Source: Arcobacter nitrofigilis
GTDB lineage: Bacteria > Campylobacterota > Campylobacteria > Campylobacterales > Arcobacteraceae
NCBI GenBank assembly: GCA_020723015.1
Contig: DYJR01000002.1
Location: 1-55,929 of the forward strand
DNA length: 55,929 bases
Reading direction: 5' to 3'
Within the stretch, counting starts at the first letter, position 1. The number at the start of each line of letters is the position of its first letter. The notes below the pieces were generated by a model. It saw only the letters and a list, made by a program, of their open reading frames with translations, made no database searches and was not told the DNA's origin. The translations under genes and the position numbers were made by a program. Positions 22,626 through 33,003 of the stretch are shown here, one piece after another.

Positions 22626-24053
22626 TTAGCAAGAATACATAGTTTTGATTTCAAAAGGAGTAGGTCTTGCTTCGTAAGGCCATACTTGAGTTTCGAATTT
22701 GTAGTGTTGATATGTATCTATAAATAAATCAGTCATTACCGGTTTCAAGAAGTCGTTATCTCTAACAAGAGCTTCTAAAGCACCTCTTAATGTATGTGGC
22801 ATTTGAGGAATACCTTTTTCTCTGATTTCATCTAAGCTTAATTCAAATAAATCTTCATCCATAGGTCCGATTGGTTCATATTGATTTTTGATACCGTCAA
22901 GTCCAGCTAAAAGCATAGCAGTGAAACCTAAATATGGGCAAGATGTAGAGTCTGGGAATCTCATCTCTATTCTTGTTGCTTTCTCACCTGCACCGTATGG
23001 AACCCTACAACTTGCACTTCTGTTTTGAGAAGAGTATGTTAAGATTGAAGGAGCTTCAAATCCTGGGATTAATCTTTTGTAAGAGTTCGTACTTGCATTT
23101 GTAAATGCAGCAATAGCTCTAGCATGTTTAAATATACCACCGATATAATGTCTAGCAGTATCAGATAAATTACCGTATTCACCTTGTTTGTAGAATAAGT
23201 TTTTACCGTCTTTCCAGATTGATTGGTGTACGTGCATACCGTTTCCGTTATCACCGTAAAGTGGTTTTGGCATAAATGTAGCTGACTTACCGTTTAGGTG
23301 TGCTACCATTTTGATAACATATTTTAATTTTTGTACGTTATCTGCAGCTTCTACAAGTGTTCCAAATACGATACCGATTTCATGTTGACCTTGAGCAACT
23401 TCGTGGTGTCCTAGAACTACTTCAAGACCAACTTGTTCTAATACTTGTATCATCTCTGCTCTTAAATCAACACCGTTGTCGATTGGAGCAACTGGGAAAT
23501 ATCCACCTTTTGTTCTTGGTCTGTGACCCATATTACCGTGTTCATAATCTTTAGCATCATTCCACTCACCGTCTTCAGTATCAAGTCTGTAGTATGATTC
23601 ATTACCTTTGTCTATAATTTTTACATCTTCGAAAATAAAGAATTCATTTTCAGGTCCAAAGTATGCAACATCACCGACACCTGCATTTGCTAAATGCTCA
23701 AGAGCTTTTTTAGCAATACTTCTTGGACATTTTTCATACATTTGACCTTTGTAAATGTCATATATGTCACAAATTACAATGATTGTAGAATCAGCAGTAA
23801 ACGGATCTAAAAAAGCAGTTTCAACATCAGGTTTTAAAACCATATCCGATTTATTGATCGGTTGCCAAGCTTCGATTGATGATCCATCAAAAGGCATACC
23901 GTTTTTTAATAAATCTGCACTTACGTGTTTTAACACATATGTAACATGATGCCAAGTACCTTTTAAATCTGTAAATCTAAAATCTACAAACTTAACTTCA
24001 TTTGCGTTACAAAAATTAAAAAATTCTTCAATACTATTTACGAATTTTCCCAT
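22626..24053 (-). CDS. glnA: Type I glutamine synthetase
   Basis: [32 protein letters not shown] motifs. Confidence 0.97.
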   Translation of the reverse strand: MGKFVNSIEEFFNFCNANEVKFVDFRFTDLKGTWHHVTYVLKHVSADLLKNGMPFDGSSIEAWQPINKSDMVLKPDVETAFLDPFTADSTIIVICDIYDIYKGQMYEKCPRSIAKKALEHLANAGVGDVAYFGPENEFFIFEDVKIIDKGNESYYRLDTEDGEWNDAKDYEHGNMGHRPRTKGGYFPVAPIDNGVDLRAEMIQVLEQVGLEVVLGHHEVAQGQHEIGIVFGTLVEAADNVQKLKYVIKMVAHLNGKSATFMPKPLYGDNGNGMHVHQSIWKDGKNLFYKQGEYGNLSDTARHYIGGIFKHARAIAAFTNASTNSYKRLIPGFEAPSILTYSSQNRSASCRVPYGAGEKATRIEMRFPDSTSCPYLGFTAMLLAGLDGIKNQYEPIGPMDEDLFELSLDEIREKGIPQMPHTLRGALEALVRDNDFLKPVMTDLFIDTYQHYKFETQVWPYEARPTPFEIKTMYSC

Positions 24054-24124
24054 CGTTAGACTCCTTTTTATTATTCTGGTGACATTCTATCAAAAACTTT
24101 TATTGTTTATGTTTAAGTAATTGG

Positions 24125-24913
24125 TTAAAAAATAACCACTTTGGGTTCTCTTTTTTCAAAATATTGTACATTTTTATAGCCAACACTACTTATGAGTGCT
24201 AATGCTTCATTATAACCGTAACCGATTTGTTCAATTTTGTGAGCATCACTACCTAACGTAATGGGAATATTAAGTGAATGGGCAATTTTGAGCAAATCAT
24301 AGGATGGGTAAATTTCTTCTATCGGTTTTCTAAGACCCGCAGGATTAACCTCTATCGTCATATTCGCTTTTTGTATCTCTTTTAGCGCATCATAGGCTAT
24401 CTCTTTTATGTCTTTTTTCGGTAAATATTTGAATACTTTTATCAAATCAATATGTCCTACAATATCAAATAATCTTGTATTTGCCATTTTTGAAATTGCA
24501 TCAAAATACTCTTCCCATATAGTGTCTATATCTTTTGAATCATATCCCCCTATAAATTCAGGATTATCAAATCCCCATTTATTTATAAAGTGTACGGAGC
24601 CTATAAAGTAATCGACATTTTTTGAGATAACCTTTGGCTCTAAGTACGGTGGAAGATAATCAACCTCATATGCAAAAAGAATTTTGATTTTATCCTTATA
24701 TACCTCTTGAAGTCTAAATAATTCATTTTCATAAATATCCATCTCTTCTAACGTCATACGATATTTTATATCAAAATTCATTGGTGCATGGCAACTAAAA
24801 CCGAATATATCTATCCCTTGTTTTATAGCCTCTTGTATATATTCTTCCATAGTGCCGGTTGCATGGTTACACAGATATGTGTGGTTGTGTAAATCTATTC
24901 TTAGTTTTTTCAT
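24125..24913 (-). CDS. Histidinol-phosphatase-like PHP protein
   Basis: RIDLHNHTYLCNHATGTMEEYIQEAI, ITLGSDAHKIEQIGYGYNEAL. Confidence 0.85.
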   Translation of the reverse strand: MKKLRIDLHNHTYLCNHATGTMEEYIQEAIKQGIDIFGFSCHAPMNFDIKYRMTLEEMDIYENELFRLQEVYKDKIKILFAYEVDYLPPYLEPKVISKNVDYFIGSVHFINKWGFDNPEFIGGYDSKDIDTIWEEYFDAISKMANTRLFDIVGHIDLIKVFKYLPKKDIKEIAYDALKEIQKANMTIEVNPAGLRKPIEEIYPSYDLLKIAHSLNIPITLGSDAHKIEQIGYGYNEALALISSVGYKNVQYFEKREPKVVIF

Positions 24914-25353
24914 GCTAAAAGTCCGGCTCCTGTTATTTTATGGCTTCTATCATCTGCATACACCCTTTTACCGCCCTTTAAATCATATTTCCAAATAGGT
25001 GCATTTTGTTTGAAATCTTCTACAAATTCGTCTATCATTTCAAGTGCTACTCTTCTTTTTGGTGAACAAATGGCAGCTATGTATGAGCTTGTGTGATTTG
25101 GAACATCCCCAAGAGAGTGAGCCATCAAAACATAGGCATTTTTTTCATTTGCTTTATTTTGCCAAGCTTCAAACCAACTTTCTAATATAGGTTCATATAT
25201 ATCAAAACTTAAACCGTCTATACCGTCTTCATCCCTTACTACACCGACAAATGTAATAATGGCACCGAAATTTTTATCTTTCATATCCTGATACCATCTA
25301 TTTGTAATGGCCTCTACGTTTAAATTACCGTTATGTATTTCTAATCCGTCCAT
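24910..25353 (-). CDS. moaE: Molybdopterin synthase catalytic subunit
   Basis: GAIITFVGVVRDEDG, APIWKYDLKGGKRVYAD. Confidence 0.92.
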   Translation of the reverse strand: MDGLEIHNGNLNVEAITNRWYQDMKDKNFGAIITFVGVVRDEDGIDGLSFDIYEPILESWFEAWQNKANEKNAYVLMAHSLGDVPNHTSSYIAAICSPKRRVALEMIDEFVEDFKQNAPIWKYDLKGGKRVYADDRSHKITGAGLLA

Positions 25354-25372
25354 AAAAAACCTTTTTAAATTA

Positions 25373-25453
25373 ATAACTAACAACTAATAATTGTGGTATT
25401 CGCTTCGCTCATATAAAATATTTGTGACAAAGTCACACCACTGTTAGTTGTTT
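25373..25453. repeat. Heptamer-like arms flanking small hairpins
   Basis: ttaataactaacaactaataattg ... gtgacaaagtcac ... actgttagttg. Confidence 0.6.
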
Positions 25454-25454
25454 T

Positions 25455-25489
25455 CGGGTTTTTGTGCATAAATGCACATAAAAAACCCG
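25455..25489. repeat. Near-perfect 35-bp palindrome
   Basis: CGGGTTTTTGTGCATAAATGCACATAAAAAACCCG. Confidence 0.8.
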
Positions 25490-25490
25490 T

Positions 25491-25534
25491 TCTAACCTAA
25501 AAATGTGAAGCAGTTCACATTTTTTTAACGGTTC
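25491..25534. repeat. CTGC/GCAG-loop palindromic element, copy 3
   Basis: AACCTAAAAATGTGAAgcagTTCACATTTTTTTAACGGTT; abuts moaD stop. Confidence 0.75.
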
Positions 25535-25756
25535 TCATCCTCCACACACAGGTGGCAATAATGAAATCTTATCTCCGCTTTTTAGAGTTACGTCCCTTGA
25601 CGTTAATATCCTATCGTTTAATGCAACGGCACAACTTCCAAGCCAAGAAGATACATCTTTATCATCTTTTAAAATTATACTCAATTCATCTAGTGATGTT
25701 ATATTAAGTTCCATAGGCTCTTTTGAAATAGGCCCTAAAAATTCTATTTTTACCAT
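25535..25756 (-). CDS. moaD: Molybdopterin synthase sulfur carrier subunit
   Basis: Ubiquitin-like 73 aa ending SLLPPVCGG. Confidence 0.92.
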   Translation of the reverse strand: MVKIEFLGPISKEPMELNITSLDELSIILKDDKDVSSWLGSCAVALNDRILTSRDVTLKSGDKISLLPPVCGG

Positions 25757-25823
25757 ATATTGCCTTTCACTAATTTTAGCAACTTTTCGTTATCATATCG
25801 AAATTTAATTTAGAGGTATATTT

Positions 25824-26489
25824 GTGCTAATATCAAAAATTGATTATTTAAATCTTTTACCTTTTTACGTATTTATCAAAAAAGAGATTTCAAACACTCA
25901 AACAAAATCTATAATCAATTATAAAAAATCATATCCGTCTAAGATAAATACAGACTTTAAATACAAAAGAACAGATGCGGCTTTTATATCATCTATTAAA
26001 TCACGAAATTGCAAATGTACAGATACCGGTATAGTTGCACGTGACGCCGTTTGGTCTGTTTTGGTTTTGATAGACAAAAATCCTCAAAACGACTTTGAAT
26101 CCAATACTTCTAACGTCCTTGCCGATATTTTAAATATCAAAGGTAAAGTAGCCATAGGAGACAAAGCTTTAAAAATATACTATAACAATGAGGATAAATT
26201 CATTGACTTAGCTCAAGTATGGCATCAAAAATACGGTTTATCTTTTGTTTTTGCAAGGTTTTGTTTCAATAAACACCAAAAATATTTCAAAGGTTTGGCT
26301 AATAAATTTTCTAATACTAAAGTAAAGATTCCTATGTATATACTTAAAAACGAGGCTCTTAAAGTTGGTTTGAGTGAAAGGCAAATAGTTGATTATTTGT
26401 ATCAAATCAAGTATAAAATAGGGGTAAAAGAGAAAAAGTCTCTAAAGCTTTTTTTTAGAAAAATAGATGAAAAAAAATTTCTTAAGTAA
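25824..26489 (+). CDS. mqnA: MqnA-like chorismate dehydratase (futalosine menaquinone pathway)
   Basis: GDKALKIYY...FIDLAQVWHQKYGLSFVFARFCF; GTG start. Confidence 0.75.
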   Translation: MLISKIDYLNLLPFYVFIKKEISNTQTKSIINYKKSYPSKINTDFKYKRTDAAFISSIKSRNCKCTDTGIVARDAVWSVLVLIDKNPQNDFESNTSNVLADILNIKGKVAIGDKALKIYYNNEDKFIDLAQVWHQKYGLSFVFARFCFNKHQKYFKGLANKFSNTKVKIPMYILKNEALKVGLSERQIVDYLYQIKYKIGVKEKKSLKLFFRKIDEKKFLK

Positions 26490-27672
26490 TATAGCTATTA
26501 CCGTAATAGCTATAATTCTCAATTTTTCTTTTAAAATATATCTTGCAAATTTAATATCCAAGGAAGATTTGGGTATTTATTATACCATGATTGATATTAT
26601 CTCACTTTTTTTAATTGTTTTCATAGGTTCTAGGTCATCTATGGTGGTTTATTATAATCAAACCAAAGATGATGCGACTATACTGAATCTCTTTAGATAT
26701 TCTATTCTGGCAGTTACTATTTTTTCTTTGGCGGTTATTGTACCTTTAGCAAAAGATTTTTTAGGTATTTCTATCCCTTATATGTTTTTTGCATTACTTT
26801 TAGTTTCACAGGCTTTTTATACCTATTTTTATAATCAGCTTGGTGTTTATAGGATGTATCAAGAGACAAATATAATAACACTTTTGGAAGCTATTTTGAT
26901 AATAGGATTATTTTTTGTTTTAAAGCCTTTTTTTGACTATTTTGAATCACTGATAGTAGCAACTGCTTTAAATTTTTTAATTTTAAGTTTTTATATTTTT
27001 TATAAAAAACCATACAAAGAACCGCTTTTGGCAAAAGTTGAGATTAATACGCAAACAAGGGAATTTATAGGTAACTCTTTTGTGGCATCATTGGAGTTTG
27101 CTCTAGGTATGCTTAGTATTTATATATCTGTAATATTTTTTACAAAATATTTTACTCTATCTGATTTGGCAGATTTCCAAGTGGTTGTAAAATCAATTTA
27201 TTTTTACTTTTTAATTTTGTTTGTATTTCCGATTTTTAAATTTGTTTTTCCCGAACTTTCAAAACTCATATCTCAAAACGATATTGATGAAATCAAAAAA
27301 CTTCAAAAATGGATTTTTAGATATTCGATTATCGTAACTATTATATCGGCTTTTTTGACATTTGGTTTTGCATTTTTTGGGATAGAATATCTTTTCGGTA
27401 AAGAGTATGTAAATAGTTCACAAATGCTTATACCTTTAGTATTGGTTTTTTTCTTTGTGTTGCAAAATGGGTTTTTGACGTCTTTGATTAAAGGTTATAA
27501 CGGTTTTAAAACTACGTTTATTATAAGGTTTATAGGTATAGTGGTTTTTGTATTGAGTTTTTATATTTTGCAATCCTTTGAATCAAATCCAATCGATGTA
27601 ATTTATGCGTTCTTAATGGGACATTTGATAACATACGCATTATTAAAAACTAAATCAAAAGGGTTGTTTTGA
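26467..27672 (+). CDS. Polysaccharide/oligosaccharide flippase-like membrane protein
   Basis: ~12 TM helices, Wzx-like N-terminus ([22 protein letters not shown]). Confidence 0.75.
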   Translation: MKKNFLSNIAITVIAIILNFSFKIYLANLISKEDLGIYYTMIDIISLFLIVFIGSRSSMVVYYNQTKDDATILNLFRYSILAVTIFSLAVIVPLAKDFLGISIPYMFFALLLVSQAFYTYFYNQLGVYRMYQETNIITLLEAILIIGLFFVLKPFFDYFESLIVATALNFLILSFYIFYKKPYKEPLLAKVEINTQTREFIGNSFVASLEFALGMLSIYISVIFFTKYFTLSDLADFQVVVKSIYFYFLILFVFPIFKFVFPELSKLISQNDIDEIKKLQKWIFRYSIIVTIISAFLTFGFAFFGIEYLFGKEYVNSSQMLIPLVLVFFFVLQNGFLTSLIKGYNGFKTTFIIRFIGIVVFVLSFYILQSFESNPIDVIYAFLMGHLITYALLKTKSKGLF

Positions 27673-28436
27673 GTATTTTAGAATCTATTATTTTAGGGAT
27701 TATTGAGGGGTTTACGGAATTTTTGCCAATATCATCCACGGGGCATATGATAATTGCAAGTGATCTTATGGATATACAACAAATTAATATGACATCTGCA
27801 TTTGAGGTTATTATTCAATTTTCTGCCATATTGGCTGTAGTTTTCAATTATAAAGATAAGTTTACATTACAAAAAATAGAATTATGGAAAAAAATCGTTT
27901 TAGCTTTTATACCTATAGGTGCAGTCGGTTTTGTATTTGCTAGTACTATAAAAGCGATGTTCGTACCGTCAATAGTTGCATTTGCTTTCATAATAGGAGG
28001 TATTATATTCTTAGTTGTAGAGAAATTTTATAAAAATGAAGAACATTTGATAGACGATGTGGAGAAAGTTAGTTATACGCAAGCCTTTTATATAGGGCTT
28101 GCTCAAGTTGCAGCTTTGATACCGGGGGCTAGTAGGGCAGGGGCTAGTATAATAGGTGCTATGCTTGTCGGACTTAATAGAAAAGCAAGTGCAGAGTTTT
28201 CTTTTCTTTTGGCATTGCCGGTAATGTGTGCAACGACTGGATATGATTTGGTTAAACACTATCATGAATTTGTTGGGGCAAATTTTATAGTTTTGGCTGT
28301 TGGCTTTATAACATCTTTTATTGTTGCATATCTAACTATGAAACTTTTTATTGAGTTTTTATCAAGATTTACTTTTGTTGCTTTTGGAATTTATAGAATT
28401 ATCGTAGGAGTGTTACTTTTGGCTCTTTTTGTGTAA
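27669..28436 (+). CDS. uppP: Undecaprenyl-diphosphatase
   Basis: [34 protein letters not shown]. Confidence 0.96.
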   Translation: MSILESIILGIIEGFTEFLPISSTGHMIIASDLMDIQQINMTSAFEVIIQFSAILAVVFNYKDKFTLQKIELWKKIVLAFIPIGAVGFVFASTIKAMFVPSIVAFAFIIGGIIFLVVEKFYKNEEHLIDDVEKVSYTQAFYIGLAQVAALIPGASRAGASIIGAMLVGLNRKASAEFSFLLALPVMCATTGYDLVKHYHEFVGANFIVLAVGFITSFIVAYLTMKLFIEFLSRFTFVAFGIYRIIVGVLLLALFV

Positions 28437-28444
28437 AACAGTGT

Positions 28445-28496
28445 GATAGTTGATAGATGTTTTCTTTACTATCAACTATTAACTATTAACTCAACA
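28445..28496. repeat. Heptamer-period inverted array overlapping murG 3' end
   Basis: gatagttgatagat gttttcttt actatcaactattaactattaactca. Confidence 0.7.
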
Positions 28497-29500
28497 ATCT
28501 TCTTCGCCCCGTCAGGTTTAATACTCTCTTTTAATTTTGTACTTAAATCTTGTATATTACAAGTATCTAAAATCTCAAAAAATTTCTTACTATCAAGTTC
28601 ATTTTCCCTTAAAACAAACCCGAGTTTTTGTTCTTTTAAAAATAAAGCATTGTAGTATTGGTGGTCACTTGCTGCGTGGGGATAAGGGATAAAAAGAGCA
28701 GGGAGGTTATTGGCACAAAGCTCCCACAACGTACTAGCACCGGCACGGCTCACGGCAAAATCAGCTTGTGCAATGTATTTTACTAAATCGGAGCTAAAGT
28801 CAAAAAGTTCTACATCTACTATTTGTAAATCAAGATATGCTTGTTCTACGCTTTTAAAATCATTTTTACCGCATTGATGAATTATTTTAATTCCTCTTTT
28901 TTGCAAATCTTTAGCCACATACAATGCAAAATTATTGATTGCTCTTGCACCTTGAGAACCACCCAAAAATATAACCGTTTTAATCTCATTTCTAATATGT
29001 GCCGTATCAAAAAAGATATTATCTACGGGATAATCACATAAAAAGAATTTTTTATCATAGGAGGTAAAAAGCTTTTTTGCCCAAATTGAGCTAAGGCGGT
29101 TTAATGCACCCATTTTTGAGTTTTGTTCATGTATATATAATTCAATATTTGAAAATAGAGTTGCAAATACCGCTGGTGCAGCACTAAAACCGCCTACGCT
29201 TATGACTTTCGTAACTCCGTATTGTTTAAGTACTTTTTTTACTTTAAATGAAGCTTTTAATATATTAAAAAGAGATTTGAATCTACCGAATAAACCTTGA
29301 TTTACTACACCTTTCGTATTTAAAAAATGTTTATGTTCAATTCTATCATAGTGTTCAAACCACATTTTATCTTGCCCTGAGGTAGAACCGATATAAACGA
29401 TTCTATATCCTCTATTTACAAGTTCATCGATTAATGTTTTGGCAACTTTAAGGTGTCCGCCGGTCCCGCCACCGCTGATTGCAATATAATTATTCATCAT
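28472..29500 (-). CDS. murG: UDP-GlcNAc:undecaprenyl-PP-MurNAc-pentapeptide GlcNAc transferase
   Basis: ISGGGTGGHLKVAKTL, FLGGSQGARAINN, SRAGASTLWEL. Confidence 0.95.
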   Translation of the reverse strand: MMNNYIAISGGGTGGHLKVAKTLIDELVNRGYRIVYIGSTSGQDKMWFEHYDRIEHKHFLNTKGVVNQGLFGRFKSLFNILKASFKVKKVLKQYGVTKVISVGGFSAAPAVFATLFSNIELYIHEQNSKMGALNRLSSIWAKKLFTSYDKKFFLCDYPVDNIFFDTAHIRNEIKTVIFLGGSQGARAINNFALYVAKDLQKRGIKIIHQCGKNDFKSVEQAYLDLQIVDVELFDFSSDLVKYIAQADFAVSRAGASTLWELCANNLPALFIPYPHAASDHQYYNALFLKEQKLGFVLRENELDSKKFFEILDTCNIQDLSTKLKESIKPDGAKKIVELIVNS

Positions 29501-30716
29501 CGGCTTCTACCTTTTGGGAAATTGATAAAACCAATCCTATACAAATAGACATTGCTAACAATGCACTCCCTCCATAACTTAAAAATGGTACTGCTATACC
29601 TTTTATAGGTATAATTCCTGAAATTCCAAAGGCATTTATTAAAAAAGCTATAGCTATCATAAGACCAATTCCTAGCGTAAATAGGTGATAAATAGGCTCA
29701 CTTACCCTTGTACTTATTTTAAAAATTCTCCATATTACTAAAATTAGTAAAGAAACTATTAAAAATAAACCAAAAAAACCTGCTTCTTCGGTAATTCCTG
29801 CCAAAACAAAATCGGTATGAACTTCACTTAAAAATCCTAGTTTTAAAAACCCTTCGCCTACACCTGTACCGCTCAACCCTCCGTTTGCTATGGCATTTAG
29901 TGAATGTCCCACTTGATAAGGTTCGGGAAACTCTTTAACCCTTAGGTAGTTGTCTGCCCATGAAGGCAAAAACATCAAAATACCGTCTTGCACCATACTC
30001 CACCAACTTTGAATTCTATTAATCCTATGAGGAGCAACTATAATCAATGATACAAATAAACCAACGCCTAGAGCTCCTAGCATAAGAAAGATTTTGAAAC
30101 TTCTGTTTGCAAAAATCATCATAATAAACAGTACGGCACCCAGTAATACTATTTGACCTAAATCTTTTTGTAAAAACGCAACCAATACTACTACTAGACC
30201 AAATACTCCAAAATAAGGTGCAAGAAGCATTATCTCATCAAAAAGTTTCATTTTTTTAGGTTGGTCAAGGAGTCTTCTATGAAAAGACCAAGCGAGAAAG
30301 TATATAAAACCTATTTTAAAAAATTCAACAGGTGAAAGTGAAAATCCAGAAAGTCTTATCCATCTATTTGCTCCACCTGATTCAGTTACCAATGCCCCAG
30401 GTAAAAAAGGCATGATTATCATAATAAATAAAAATACGAAGAATAATCCAAAACCGATGTTTTTTAGGATTTTATCCGGATCGAGTCGTGATAAAAACCA
30501 CATTATAGCTACGGCAACAACTCCAACTGCAAATTGTCTAATAAAAAAGTGAAATTGGTTGTATTCAAAATTCAAAACAGTGTAAACCGACAATGAGTAA
30601 GAAAATAATACGCCTACGAATATCAGCGTAGAAGCAAATATAAATAAGAAATAATCAGGTCTTCCTGATTGACTAATAAGGTGTGTATATTTATCTATAA
30701 GTTTACTTTTTATCAT
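29490..30716 (-). CDS. ftsW: FtsW/RodA/SpoVE-family peptidoglycan polymerase
   Basis: SEDS-family pattern (GGANRWIRL, QKDLGQIVLL, FLSYGGSALLA); neighbour of murG. Confidence 0.9.
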   Translation of the reverse strand: MIKSKLIDKYTHLISQSGRPDYFLFIFASTLIFVGVLFSYSLSVYTVLNFEYNQFHFFIRQFAVGVVAVAIMWFLSRLDPDKILKNIGFGLFFVFLFIMIIMPFLPGALVTESGGANRWIRLSGFSLSPVEFFKIGFIYFLAWSFHRRLLDQPKKMKLFDEIMLLAPYFGVFGLVVVLVAFLQKDLGQIVLLGAVLFIMMIFANRSFKIFLMLGALGVGLFVSLIIVAPHRINRIQSWWSMVQDGILMFLPSWADNYLRVKEFPEPYQVGHSLNAIANGGLSGTGVGEGFLKLGFLSEVHTDFVLAGITEEAGFFGLFLIVSLLILVIWRIFKISTRVSEPIYHLFTLGIGLMIAIAFLINAFGISGIIPIKGIAVPFLSYGGSALLAMSICIGLVLSISQKVEADDE

Positions 30717-30778
30717 TCGCGAATTTTATCATAATGTGACTTTAGATATAATATCACAAAATCAACTTAGAAGAGAAT

Positions 30779-32626
30779 ATGGCAGAAGATTTACAGTACA
30801 AGAACAAAGCTAAAAAAACCGTTGTTTTATTTATGTTTATTATAGGGTTAGTTTTTATATTTCTAGTTGTTGTTTTCTTCATCATATACAACGAAAAGAG
30901 AAGAATTCCTACTCAAGAAATTACCCGTAACGAATTAGCCGTTCGTGGAGATATAGTCAGTTCCGATAGTTTTACATTGGCAACTTCAAAAAAAATATAT
31001 AAAGCTTATATTGATACAAGATTTTTGGATCCTCAAAAATTAGAATTATTTGTAAAACTATTTTCGATTTACAGCAATATTCCGCAACAAAATATTTATA
31101 TGAAACTAAAAAACCAAAAGACAAAAGGTAATCTCGTTTTATCCCATGATATAGATTCGAAAACCGCGAAAGATTTAAAAGAATTAGGCTTTAAATTAAG
31201 ACGCTTAGGTGTTTTTCAGCCCCAAATGATAAACGGTTCGAAATTGATTATAGGACTTAGCGTTGATGAAATAGGTGAAGATAGAATTTATTCTTATGAG
31301 GAGACTTTAACGCCTGCTTTAGGCTATATTACTAAAACTTTAGAGAATGATAAAAGAAGAGTAAACGGCGGTAAGGGTGTAGAATTTATTTATAATGAGT
31401 TTTTAAATGATTTTAAAGACGGTATTTTAAAGGGATCAAGAGATGTTTTATCGTATATATCTTTTGATAAAAATAGTGTTATAAAAGAAAGACTTGACGG
31501 TGCTACTATTGAACTTACAATACCGTTGAAGTTGCAAAAACATATAGAAATGGTTGTAGACCAACATCAAGAAAGATTGTTGGCACAAGAAATTTTGGTT
31601 GTCGTTATGGATAATAAAACAGGTCAACTGTTAACAATAGCAACTACAAATAGATATAACCCAAATAATATACAAACGGATGATTATGAAAAATTAAACA
31701 TTAAAGCAATTGAATTTCCTTTTGAACCTGGTTCTGTTTTAAAGCCTATAGTTATATCTATGGCTATAGATAAAAATCGAGTTAGAATGAATGAGTCATT
31801 TAGTGCATATAATAGGGGTAGTACAAATTCCAAAGGGGAATATCCAAAAGGTAGTATTAAAATAGGTCAATATACTATTACCGATGACCACCAATTTACA
31901 AAACAGCAATTAAGTGTTGAAGATATTGTTACATATTCAAGTAATATAGGTACCTTACAAATTGCCCAAAGATTAAGCGGTAGGGAGTTTTATAACGATT
32001 TGGTTAAATTTGGGTTCAATCAACCTACAGGTATAGATTTACCTTTTGAAAAAACAGGTATTGTTCCTAGTGCTGCTAGACTGAGTGCCGGTGAAGCAAG
32101 AGGCGAAGATAATATTTATAAAGCTACTGTTTCTTATGGACACGGTATGACCGCAACTATTATGCAACTTATTAAAGCTTATAGTGCATTTAGTAATGAA
32201 GGTAAAGTTATTACACCTCAGATTATGAAATCTATTACATCGTCTACAGGTGTTAAATATATAAATAAAAAGAAGGATGATGCTCAGGTCATATCTCCAA
32301 AAACTGCCGCTGTTATGCGTGATTTATTGATTAAAACCGTTGAACACGGTACCGGTAAAAGAGCGTATATGGAGGGATTGCAAATCGGAGGTAAAACAGG
32401 AACGGCAAGGATGCCTGATGCCGGAAAATATACCAAAGAGTATATAAGTTCGTTTTTTGGATTTGTTAATGATTATTTAGGCAACAGCTATACTATAGGT
32501 GTCACTACATTAAGACCAAAAGGTACTGCTTGGTATCATTATTATGCTTCTGAAGCAGCTGTTCCGGTGTTTAGAGAAACTACTCAAACTCTTATAAATC
32601 TCGGATATCTAAAACCAAAAAACTAA
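30779..32626 (+). CDS. Penicillin-binding protein 2/FtsI transpeptidase
   Basis: FEPGSVLKP, TYSSNIG, GGKTGTARM (SXXK, SXN, KTG). Confidence 0.92.
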   Translation: MAEDLQYKNKAKKTVVLFMFIIGLVFIFLVVVFFIIYNEKRRIPTQEITRNELAVRGDIVSSDSFTLATSKKIYKAYIDTRFLDPQKLELFVKLFSIYSNIPQQNIYMKLKNQKTKGNLVLSHDIDSKTAKDLKELGFKLRRLGVFQPQMINGSKLIIGLSVDEIGEDRIYSYEETLTPALGYITKTLENDKRRVNGGKGVEFIYNEFLNDFKDGILKGSRDVLSYISFDKNSVIKERLDGATIELTIPLKLQKHIEMVVDQHQERLLAQEILVVVMDNKTGQLLTIATTNRYNPNNIQTDDYEKLNIKAIEFPFEPGSVLKPIVISMAIDKNRVRMNESFSAYNRGSTNSKGEYPKGSIKIGQYTITDDHQFTKQQLSVEDIVTYSSNIGTLQIAQRLSGREFYNDLVKFGFNQPTGIDLPFEKTGIVPSAARLSAGEARGEDNIYKATVSYGHGMTATIMQLIKAYSAFSNEGKVITPQIMKSITSSTGVKYINKKKDDAQVISPKTAAVMRDLLIKTVEHGTGKRAYMEGLQIGGKTGTARMPDAGKYTKEYISSFFGFVNDYLGNSYTIGVTTLRPKGTAWYHYYASEAAVPVFRETTQTLINLGYLKPKN

Positions 32627-32692
32627 GTATTAACTTTTAAGTTAAGGTAATTTTGGTTTATTATAATTACGGTAAAATTTTAGGGAGTGTGT

Positions 32693-32998
32693 ATGTTTAA
32701 AAATAGTTTTTCAAAATTTAGAACAATATCGTTTGTGGAAGGTATTTCATATTTATTACTTCTTTTTATGGCAATGCCTTTGAAATATTTTGCCGGTATG
32801 CCTGTTTTTGTAAAAGTTGTAGGTATGGCTCACGGCATCTTATTTGTTTTATTTTTCGTATATTTGTACTTTGCATCAAAAGAGCATAACTGGGGAATGA
32901 AATTTAATATAATAGCATTTGTAGCATCGCTTGTACCGTTTGGAACTTTTGTTTTAGAAAAAAGATTAAAAGAGATGGTACCGGTTACAAACAATTAA
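32693..32998 (+). CDS. DUF3817-like small membrane protein
   Basis: SFVEGISYLLLLFMAMPLKYFAGMP...GMAHGILFVLF. Confidence 0.85.
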   Translation: MFKNSFSKFRTISFVEGISYLLLLFMAMPLKYFAGMPVFVKVVGMAHGILFVLFFVYLYFASKEHNWGMKFNIIAFVASLVPFGTFVLEKRLKEMVPVTNN

Positions 32999-33003
32999 TC
33001 TTA

